Source: Drosophila persimilis
Taxonomy: Eukaryota > Arthropoda > Insecta > Diptera > Drosophilidae
NCBI RefSeq assembly: GCF_003286085.1
Contig: NW_020825317.1
Location: 2,170,001 to 2,234,000 of the forward strand
DNA length: 64,000 nucleotides
Reading direction: 5' to 3'
The notes beneath the pieces are model-generated. The model saw nothing but the letters and a program-made list of their open reading frames with translations, was not told the origin of the DNA and ran no database searches. Made by a program: the position numbers and the translations under genes. Of the stretch, positions 40,383 through 47,607 are shown piece after piece. Numbering within the stretch: position 1 is the stretch's first letter; each line of letters begins with the position of its first letter.

Positions 40383-40869
40383 TGTAAATCGAGGTTCAAT
40401 CCGTTTTTCTGGATCGTTGGGGCTCAACCCTCCGATCTCTTTTATTGTCGTTTATGTTCTCAATTTTACAATTGTGTGTTTGGGCTTTTGTAAGCCAAAA
40501 GCCGCGGAGCTGCGCTGCCAGTGACGCCGGCAGCGGAGCGGCAGAACTATGTGCTCTTATCTCTTATATGTTAGTATGTATATGTGTGAATATGCTCAGC
40601 GCTGTTGGCAGCGAGAGCGCGAGGGAAGATATATGTGTGTATGCATGTATATTAGTGCCGTCAAGTCATGGGAACATGCTGACGCTGCACTTGGGTCGCT
40701 CGAGGCATTCTTGAGTGAATCGTAATACGATCACCCAGAATGTCTGGGACTTTATTGTTACGTAAACACTGAAACAAAGTGTTACAGTGTGTATTCTTTA
40801 AGTACCGTCGGTACAGTGGGTATTCGTAATAATGAATACTTTACTTTACTTTAATATGAGCATACTACA
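40383..40869 (-). repeat. Solo 412-A LTR with TSD CTAT
   Basis: 487 bp, TGTAAATCG...CATACTACA, flanked on both sides by CTAT (40379-40382 and 40870-40873). No PBS on its left and no polypurine tract on its right, so it is a solo LTR left by LTR-LTR recombination. It carries private variants in its left third (CTCTTTTATTGTCG, TTCTCAATT, GTGCTCTTA) and shares CGTAATAATG in its right part with the LTR at 52703. It was the likely partner in the duplication event. Confidence 0.9.
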
Positions 40870-41130
40870 CTATGGAACGCACGGAACAACAAAAATTGAT
40901 TACCTTGGTGGTAGTCGAATTCTATAGCTGTTTTTCTGTGGGCTGATAACCTGAATATGTCAGATTTGCCAGAGTGATACTTATTGGTAGGAGATGCTAC
41001 CGTAAGTGTATGGCCTGGTGCCAAATTTTTATTGAAGATGTCCTGTTGACTGCTTCAATCTGATGTCCAGATCGAATCCTTTCACTGTAGCTTGTCTGAC
41101 AGTTTGAAAGGATGACCAAGGTCGGCGATT
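40870..41130 (-). other. Unassigned 260 bp between solo LTR and gypsy-B
   Basis: Probably the outer part of the BEL insertion, but no LTR end is recognised. On the minus strand about 60 codons are open (PGHTLTVASPTNKYHSGKSD, RLSAHRKTAIEFDYHQG) without a start codon. I do not recognise it. The copy is repeated at 53189-53449. Confidence 0.4.
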
Positions 41131-41137
41131 ATCTTTT

Positions 41138-41701
41138 TTATCTTTGCATTGGGGTTTCTATCAGACACCGCAAATGTTAATGGCTGGTGATCTGTGAATA
41201 TGTTAATGTCTCTTGTACCATATAGGGCCAAACCAGGGCCCAAACTATAGCTAATAGTTCTCTTTCGTTGGTGGCATAATACGTCTCGCTATCTTTTAAT
41301 GCCCTTGAAATCATCGTTATGGGTCGGTTGTCCTGAGACAGTACTGCACCAATGCCATAGGCAGAGGCATCTGTTGCTAGGTCAAATGGTTTTTTGAAAT
41401 CTGGGTATCTGAGAGTGACGTCTTCTGAGGCTAGTACATTCCTTAATTTTTCGAACGCATCTCGTTCTGGAATACCAAAATCTATGGTTGTTTTCTTTGA
41501 CATGTGTTTGCTGATGGTCCCGTTCTCTCCTTTCAACAGGTTTGTCAACGGCTTTGCAATTGCTGCAAAGTCTTTGACAAAACATCTGTAATAACTGGCC
41601 AATCCTAAGAATGACCTAAGTTCGTACAGAGATTTTGGTTCTGGATATTTTTGTATCGCCTTTACTTTTTCCGGGTCTGTCTTTGCCCCACCCAAAGTCA
41701 C
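41138..41701 (-). pseudogene. Gypsy-B RT thumb and RNase H
   Basis: 174 codons from 41701: VTLGGAKTDPEKVKAIQKYP, FLGLASYYRCFVKDFAAIA, RNase H with LATDASAYGIGAVLSQ and ATNERELLAIVWAL. A shift then garbles the last part (VWPYMVQETL, where GLALYGTRDINIFTDHQP is encoded in the next frame). The RNase H text goes on in that frame to NPNAKIKK at about 41140, where the BEL insertion cuts the gene. The remainder lies at 34117 and below. Confidence 0.86.
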
Positions 41702-41805
41702 GATGAACCCTAGATATTCTATGCTTTGTTTGAAAAAAAAGATGTTTTTTCTCTTGAAACCTTCATGTTAGCCTCACATAAGCTTTTTAGAACCCAATCT
41801 ATGTG

Positions 41806-42663
41806 CTACACATGATCCTTTTCGTTTTCGGAAAAAATGATCACGTCGTCTACGTAGACATAGCAAGTTTTGCCAATCTGTTCATGCAGTACGTCGTCTA
41901 TCGCTCTTTGGAAGATGCTTCCCGCATTCTTCAACCCGAACGGTAGTCTGCAGAATTCGTACTTTCCGCCGTTTACGGAAAAGGCCGTCTTCTCGCGATC
42001 CTGTTCTGCTAGATAAATTTGGTGATAGCCGGACTTTAGATCTAATGTCGTAAAGTACTTGGCTTTGCCCAAGTTTGACAATATCATTGAGATATTGGGC
42101 ATTGGGTATCTATCAGCGATGGTTTTTTCATTTAGTTTCCTAAAATCAATCACCATTCGCTTGTTTCTGTTCCCATTTTCGTCATGTCCCTTTTTGTCAA
42201 CAACCCATGTTGGGTTGTTATACGGTAACCTTGAAGGCCTAATGATGCCATTGTCAATTAAATCTTTAATTTCCTTCTTGACAAAGTCATTGACCCCCAT
42301 GGGATGCGGATATAGCTTTGAGTAAACTGGCTTATCGTCCTCTGTACGGATCATAGCCACCACAGACGTATTGAACGGCAACGCCTCGTTAGAGTTCGTG
42401 AATGCCTTTGTCCTGTTTAAAATCATACTCCTAAATTCAGCTTTTACGATTTCCGGTACTACAATATCATTTACGTTAGTGAAATTGACGTTGTCACAAT
42501 AATGGTGCTGCAGCTTTTCAGATGCAGATCCATGGTTGATTGTACCATTTTCAGTATCTAGGGTTGCTCCTACCTGCGTTAGCAAGTCGAAACCTATAAT
42601 ACCATCAAATGGCGTTAAGGAATCTAATAAAAAGAATGAAGCTGATTTCCCAAAAATTTTCAT
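41806..42663 (-). CDS. Gypsy-B protease end and RT (285 codons)
   Basis: The open frame has the protease C-terminal part (TPFDGIIGFDLLTQVGATLD) and RT: PVYSKLYPHPMGV, KRMVIDFRKLNEKTIADRYP, LDLKSGYHQIYL, FCRLPFGLKNAGSIFQR and the intact catalytic YVDD in CYVYVDDVIIFSE. It ends at a stop after ENEKDHV. An indel in an A-run at about 41740 separates it from the RNase H frame. Upstream the protease active site is in another frame. Confidence 0.88.
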   Translation of the reverse strand: MKIFGKSASFFLLDSLTPFDGIIGFDLLTQVGATLDTENGTINHGSASEKLQHHYCDNVNFTNVNDIVVPEIVKAEFRSMILNRTKAFTNSNEALPFNTSVVAMIRTEDDKPVYSKLYPHPMGVNDFVKKEIKDLIDNGIIRPSRLPYNNPTWVVDKKGHDENGNRNKRMVIDFRKLNEKTIADRYPMPNISMILSNLGKAKYFTTLDLKSGYHQIYLAEQDREKTAFSVNGGKYEFCRLPFGLKNAGSIFQRAIDDVLHEQIGKTCYVYVDDVIIFSENEKDHV

Positions 42664-42830
42664 TGAACATTTATGGGTTACTTTGTTAGAACCATGGATG
42701 GAACTAACAGTGAAAGGGGAGCTGACCGGAACTACATTATTTAGCTCCTTTACGGGCTAAATTGATATAGTTCTTGGCCGCTCCGGTGTCAATCAATATT
42801 TTTAGTTTTCTCCCAGCCAGCTGTCGTTCG
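42664..42830 (-). pseudogene. Gypsy-B protease N-terminal part
   Basis: The active-site text ILIDTGAAKNYINLARK is readable at about 42750-42815, overlapping the gag end. A stop and shifts follow before the RT frame. Confidence 0.7.
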
Positions 42831-44175
42831 ATGAACGGCAACCGGGAGCGCTCTCTAAAAAATGTACCAAGTCGTTGTCACCTGCCTCCCCGGTTTCCTC
42901 CTGAATTTCTGCGACCGCGGCTTCAGCTACCCTATAGTATTCCTGATCTTGGTCATCGTTTGCTTGCTGAATGGTGTTCTGGACGCGTTGGCGCCTCTGA
43001 CCCGTCATTCTTTCAGAGCCCTGTCTCTTTTGAGCCTGCGTGTATTCGTTTTGGGTGTTAGCACCTTGATTTTTTCCAAAAAGTGTAGGCTGCTTAAACT
43101 TAGAAGTACCAGATGCCGTATCCATGGGCTCTGGTGCTGACCCCTTGTCCTCTTTGGGACTCTGATTACTATTGTTTTGTTTACCCTGTTTTTTACAAAA
43201 ATGTGGGTTCTTGTCTTGGCCATATTCGGCTCCGTTGTTTTTTCCCTGTTTATCATGAGGGCGTGCCTGATACTTGTTATTTTCACCTGCCTGGGCTCTG
43301 TCCTCCATAGCCTTTGCATACGTAGCCGAAAAAATGCTACGCTCTATACTCGCTTCCGCCTCCCTTGCGAAAGCTAGTGCAGACGGTAAGTCTTTGGGCT
43401 GAGCCGGAAATACAACTGCTTTTAGCGATTTTTTAAGGCCCGATATGAAAGCATGCAGCGCATCAGCTCTAACTTCTTCGTTGAGCACTGCTGCTGTATC
43501 CGCTTGATGTGTCATTACAATTTTATTTGCGACGACTGTCAATTTTCGTTCAACCTCATCGTAATATTCCATGAGGCTAGAATTGCCCTGCCTAACCATA
43601 TCCAAATTTTGACGCAAAAGCCTGTGTGATGTCTTGTCTGCGTATGTGCAGTCCAACCTCGCTATAATGGCATCGAAGTTTAGTACGGTGTTATGTGACA
43701 CTAATAGCGCTCTAGCTGTACCTCTGATTTTGTTTCGAATGATAGTCACTGCTTGGTAATGCGCGCTGCTACCCACATATGGCTGAAAAAGCTCATAGGC
43801 ATCTGTGGCGGACTGTCTCCATGCCACATAATCGTCCTGAGTTCCATTGAACTCGGGTACTGATTTTATAATGTCTAATTTTAAATCACACGGGATGGCT
43901 GGATTTATGCTAATCCTCTGATATGACTCGACCTGAGGTGCTTTTACGTGCAGTCTTCGAATATCTTGTTGTATTACATTCAGCTGTTCATTAAATCTGG
44001 CTTCTTGTGCCGCTAATGCCTGACTGACGGCATTCGCTACCAACGCCTGCACTTGGTTCATATCCATGTTTATTGACGGTTGAAAGCCTATTTGGTGGGG
44101 TTCCCACTCGTTTTCACTATCACTTTCAATTTCTATTTCTTTCTTGACTACCCTATATGGGCCAAAACTGGTCAT
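42802..44175 (-). CDS. Gypsy-B gag (457 codons, open)
   Basis: Complete-looking gag from ATG at 44175. Charged N-terminus (KKEIEIESDSENEWEPHQIG), coiled-coil-like stretch at residues 37-75 (VQALVANAVSQALAAQEARF, then QQDIRRLHVK), capsid-like core (KSVPEFNGTQDDYVAWRQSA, YYDEVERKLTVVANK, ALHAFISGLKKSLKAVVFPA), Q/N-rich tail and acidic end (NDLVHFLES). No zinc knuckle, as in gypsy. The duplicate at 55083-56456 differs by a few substitutions only (for example DDQDQ versus DDQYQ). Confidence 0.92.
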   Translation of the reverse strand: MTSFGPYRVVKKEIEIESDSENEWEPHQIGFQPSINMDMNQVQALVANAVSQALAAQEARFNEQLNVIQQDIRRLHVKAPQVESYQRISINPAIPCDLKLDIIKSVPEFNGTQDDYVAWRQSATDAYELFQPYVGSSAHYQAVTIIRNKIRGTARALLVSHNTVLNFDAIIARLDCTYADKTSHRLLRQNLDMVRQGNSSLMEYYDEVERKLTVVANKIVMTHQADTAAVLNEEVRADALHAFISGLKKSLKAVVFPAQPKDLPSALAFAREAEASIERSIFSATYAKAMEDRAQAGENNKYQARPHDKQGKNNGAEYGQDKNPHFCKKQGKQNNSNQSPKEDKGSAPEPMDTASGTSKFKQPTLFGKNQGANTQNEYTQAQKRQGSERMTGQRRQRVQNTIQQANDDQDQEYYRVAEAAVAEIQEETGEAGDNDLVHFLESAPGCRSSNDSWLGEN

Positions 44176-44504
44176 TAGCTTTGCAGAAAATAACTCTTTA
44201 ATGACACTTCACATTAAATTATGGCCGAAAGGAAAAATATATTCGGCAATGGGCATTACTTGAATAGAAATTTATTATATCTCTGCCTTTAGCAGATAGA
44301 AAATAATGACAACAACAATTATATTCGGTTTAAGAACTCACGATCACTTGTGCAATTTTTTTTATTTTATTTTTATTTATTTTTCAACAGCTTTATGTTT
44401 TATATTTGTGTTTATTTTGCATATGCTGATCAAACATTCCACTTACATGATTCTCGAATTGGTGAGAGAAACTCTTAATTCTATCCTGGGTGTGGATTTA
44501 TTAA
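44176..44504 (-). other. Gypsy-B 5' untranslated leader
   Basis: AT-rich leader between PBS and gag start, with a T-rich run at 44355-44385. No frame. A splice donor for env would be expected near here or in gag, but I cannot choose one. Confidence 0.6.
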
Positions 44505-44516
44505 CGTTGGGCGCCA
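44505..44516 (-). other. Primer-binding site of gypsy-B
   Basis: Minus-strand TGGCGCCCAACG next to the 5' LTR, as in gypsy-A (11988-11999). Confidence 0.9.
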
Positions 44517-45023
44517 ATTAAGTTGTCCGTATGTCCAAGTAGCCTTAGCTGCTTGATGCGGTGGTCCTCGTGCGGGTTCCGTGGTATAGAATCCTTTATG
44601 AAGATTATGTTGGAGAGATAACTGTCTCTCTTATCACTGGCCTTGTGGTACAGTGGTATAGAATTAATAATTCAAAGTGTTTACGGCTGGTTGCCGGAGC
44701 AAGGTTTATTAACAAGCGTTAGCTTTCGTTTTAAGAACAGAACTAAAACTAGGAGTATTTAATTTAAGTATTTAATTGCCAAAGAATGCAAAGCTACAAA
44801 ATATATGTACTTAGAGCTACAAAGCTACAGTCGGTAAGCCGACTTGGCATAAGCGATAATGCTGATCTTGCGGCATGTGCAAGATATCAGATTACCGCCG
44901 GTTGACCGTCACATTCAGGGCGCTGAACTGAAGTTCGCTGATTTGGCATCTTGAGTGCAACTGTTGGCTAACATTTGCGATTGTTTATGTTACACAACAA
45001 TGTGCGAGGGGCACTCGTTAACT
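44517..45023 (-). repeat. Gypsy-B 5' LTR
   Basis: 507 bp, ATTAAGTTGTCC...CGTTAACT. On the right it is followed by TACA, the TSD shared with 30733. It is longer than the 3' LTR (441 bp) because the latter has lost an internal segment. Repeated at 56798-57304. Confidence 0.9.
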
Positions 45024-45741
45024 TACATACGACAAATACTGAGTATTTAACTTTTCTTTATTGTCGTTTATCAGGGACATAAACATGCAACTAATATTGT
45101 CGCGTGTCTACTTATAGTTTCGTTTGAAATATTCCTATTTTGTGCTAGACACTTGAATGATTTATCAAAATTTTCTTTTATTTTTACTACTGCGGCATTG
45201 ATATTTTGCTATTGAATCGGTTTTTTAGCGGTGGGCGCTCTAAGAAGCGCTGTCGGTTCACTGCTCCGGGTCTAGCTTGTTGCGCTAGACGAGGCCGGTG
45301 CAGGCTGCACAGGTGTACTCGCAATGCGGCGTGTGTAGAGGTCCCTCGCAGTCGTTCGGGCAGGTCTTCCTTGACTTTAGTATTTCTGTCGCTTGGGGTG
45401 GTGGAGTTGTGATTAGTATTTTACTGATATTTTTTATTGCAGTGTAGGTGGTTGTGTGCATTGGCTCTTTCTTTTTTTTTTCTGCTAGCAACAATTTGAT
45501 GTGATCGAGCTCTGTGTGTAATTTCACAGATGTGCTCCACGGCAAATTCTCGTTGCTATTTAGCAGTTTGAGCAGTTTGGACTTTCTGGCTCTCAGGCGT
45601 TTTACTACGCCGCCACTTCTGCAACACATACCACTCTACTTACTGCGTTCGGTTTTTTTTGTGTACTGCAACAATTTGTTGCTGATATATTTATGGTTAA
45701 CCGTTGGGTACAGTGTAGCCTCAACATATGCACATACTACA
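45024..45741 (-). mobile_element. 412-B-type scrap: gag start, leader frame, LTR outer end
   Basis: TACATACGAC... continues the gag fragment of 30513-30732 across gypsy-B. It then passes to the leader frame (membrane microprotein region deleted) and joins directly to the outer about 80 bases of a 412-B LTR (TGTACTGCAACAAT to CATACTACA, ending at 45741). PBS and most of the LTR are deleted. An internally deleted 412-B copy lying in an env fragment. Confidence 0.82.
45285..45629 (-). CDS. 412-B-type leader frame (114 codons)
   Basis: Same layout as 23032-23388: basic start (MCCRSGGVVKRLRARKSKLL), helix, and Cys-rich end (KTCPNDCEGPLHTPHCEYTC). Differences between the copies are mostly conservative and the frame has stayed open. 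Duplicate at 57566-57910. Confidence 0.65.
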   Translation of the reverse strand: MCCRSGGVVKRLRARKSKLLKLLNSNENLPWSTSVKLHTELDHIKLLLAEKKKKEPMHTTTYTAIKNISKILITTPPPQATEILKSRKTCPNDCEGPLHTPHCEYTCAACTGLV

Positions 45742-46048
45742 GTATGTTAATGCTTCGGGTTTCCCGATGGTGGATCCGCAGGGTGGCGACCAGGTCTCTG
45801 ATGCGTTCTAGGTCGGCGCGTATCACCTGGGCCATCCTGTTCACCTTGAACTCTTCGATGGTTTGTTGGGTTCGGTCAGAGTATTCTTCGTAGGATGTGA
45901 CGTTCGTTGTGTGGCTCAAGTATCCGGGCCTGTCCCAGATGACGTCGCCGTCGACAATCGGGATATAACTCTCCGTGGAATAGTCGTTCAGCTTGACCGA
46001 CGCTTGGGCGGAAACCGTGAGGGCGAGGAGTGTCAGCAGGGTGGTCAT
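45742..46048 (-). pseudogene. Gypsy-type env N-terminal fragment
   Basis: Starts MTTLLTLLALTVSAQA (signal-peptide-like), then DYSTESYIPIVDGDVIWDRP and LSHTTNVTSY, clearly related to the gypsy-A and gypsy-B env N-termini, ending at HHRETRSINIL next to the putative furin site. It is cut there by the 412-B scrap. A 412-A element inserted just upstream of its start (46059). It belongs to a third env type, since the sequence differs from both gypsy-A and gypsy-B. Confidence 0.75.
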
Positions 46049-46058
46049 GATTTGGATG

Positions 46059-46543
46059 TGTAAAACGATGTTCAATCCTTTTGTTGGATCGTTGGGGCTC
46101 AACCCTCCGATCTGTTTTATTGTGTTTTATGTTCTGAATTTTACAATTGTGTTTTGGGCTTTTGTAAGCCAAAAGCCGCGGAGCTGCGTTGCCAGTGACG
46201 CCGGCAGCGGAGCGGCAGAACTATGTGTTCTTATCTCTTATATGTTAGTATGTATATGTGTGAATATGCTCAGCGCTGTTGGCAGCGAGAGCGCGAGGGA
46301 AGATATATGTGTGTATGCATGTATATTAGTGCCGTCAAGTCATGGGAACATGCTGACGCTGCACTTGGGTCGCTCGAGGCATTCTTGAGTGAATCGTAAT
46401 ACGATCACCCAGAATGTCTGGGACTTTATTGTTACGTAAACACTGAAACAAAGTGTTACAGTGTGTATTCTTTAAGTACCGTCGGTACAGTGGGTATTCG
46501 AAGTAATGAATACTTTACTTTACTTTAATATGAGCATACTACA
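46059..46543 (-). repeat. 412-A 3' LTR
   Basis: 485 bp, TGTAAAACGATG...CATACTACA, identical in arrangement to 58340-58824. Compared with the 5' LTR it differs in the first about 40 bases and at CGAAGTAATG (CGTAATAATG in the 5' LTR). Confidence 0.92.
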
Positions 46544-46556
46544 TCTCCCTCCTTTT
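46544..46556 (-). other. Polypurine tract of 412-A
   Basis: Minus-strand AAAAGGAGGGAGA next to the 3' LTR. Confidence 0.88.
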
Positions 46557-46790
46557 GAAAAATAACGTAATCTAATGAAGTTATTTTATTTTTAGCTTTT
46601 ACTATATATGTATACAAGTTATGTATTCTTAAAAAGACAATTTATATATATATATTTTTTTTTCTTTTTAGTCAATTATTAGAATATTGAACTTTAATTA
46701 ATATTGATAAAATTTAAAAGTTATTTGAATATAAATGCAGAATAGTATATTTTTATGGTTTATATTTATGTATGGCCATACCAAAAATGA
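46557..46790 (-). other. 412-A 3' untranslated region
   Basis: AT-rich, with a TA repeat at 46640-46652. No frame is seen. Confidence 0.55.
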
Positions 46791-47597
46791 TTAATAATTG
46801 CAAATCTTTAACCTATCCTTATGTACTTTCTGAGTTTTGTTTTTATTATCGGAGATTATGACGTTATCTCTTTCTCCGATACTTTCTACTCTATATGGTC
46901 CTATATATTTAAAATCTAGCTTATGTCCTGTTTCATTTTTCAATAAAACTTTATCTCCTACAGCTAAATTTAAATCTTTTAACTTTAAGTCATATAGCTG
47001 TTTATTTTTAATTTTATGCTCCTCGAGCATAATCCTTGCTCGTTTATATGCTATTTCTAATCTATATTTACTCTCTTTAGAGTAATCATCTATGTTATAT
47101 AGAGGTGCTATTCTATCTATAGTATTAAATTGAACTGGTAAGTTTGAAGTCTTACCGAAAACTAGCTCATATGGACAATAATCATGTGCCATAGAGGGGG
47201 TTGTATTAAAACAATATACGAAGTATTGCAGCCATACATCCCAATCTGATTTGTCAGCTGAGATGTATGAGCGTATGAATTCGTTAAATGTTCTGTGGCT
47301 TCGCTCCACGGTTCCTACAGTCTGGTGATGATGTGCAGTAGAAGTTATGTTTTTGATGTTTCGATTTTTACATAAGTCTTCAATTATTGAATTTTTATAT
47401 TCTGTTTCCATGTCCGTAATGAACGTCTTCATTGGACCGTACTTTAGAATACAATTTTCAAAAATAGCTTTAGCTACTGTATTTGCACTTTTGTTTCTAA
47501 TGGGTATGGCGACAAGGTATTTTGTCAGGTCACATATTAAGGTGACTGCATATTCATTTCCTTGTTCTGATTTAGGAAGTGGAGCGATCGTATCCAC
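46791..47597 (-). pseudogene. 412-A integrase, catalytic core and C-terminus (frame broken at its start)
   Basis: 268 codons from DTIAPLPKSE: the first catalytic Asp region (DTI, with GPLP changed to APLP), second Asp in ITDMETEYKNS (the usual G is E), Glu in TVERSHRTFNEF, and C-terminal domain LLKNETGHKLDFKY to HKDRLKICNY. An 11-bp deletion at about 47600 separates it from the upstream frame. The duplicate at 59071 lacks that deletion and reads through. Confidence 0.88.
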
Positions 47598-47607
47598 TAT
47601 TACCCTA

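Larger units (their letters stand above)
34121..41130 (-). mobile_element. BEL/Pao element, roo-like, with env, inserted in gypsy-B
   Basis: Minus-strand order: leader remnant, gag (38821-40230), pol (35514-38960) with PR, RT, RNase H and integrase, integrase end plus env-like domain (34154-35581). The env-like 3' part, the LxxTYGTTAAPF RT variant and the DSGS protease mark the BEL/Pao clade, and env places it near roo. Neither LTR is recognisable. The env end is lost at a CA repeat (34178-34196). A solo 412-A LTR sits in the leader. Confidence 0.82.
30737..45023 (-). mobile_element. Gypsy-B: near-complete gypsy-like element interrupted by a BEL element
   Basis: 3' LTR 30737-31177, env, integrase and RNase H end to about 34117, then a roo-like BEL insertion (about 34121-41130). 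It continues with RNase H, RT, protease, gag, leader, PBS and 5' LTR 44517-45023. The gag fragment outside reads through from 30732 to 45028 when compared with intact 412-B gag, and both ends carry TACA. Without the BEL insert it measures about 7.3 kb, the usual size of gypsy. Confidence 0.88.

Noticed and set aside
40071-40427. 118-codon minus frame across the solo LTR and BEL leader
   Set aside because: It starts inside the LTR and overlaps the BEL gag start in another frame. A chance frame.
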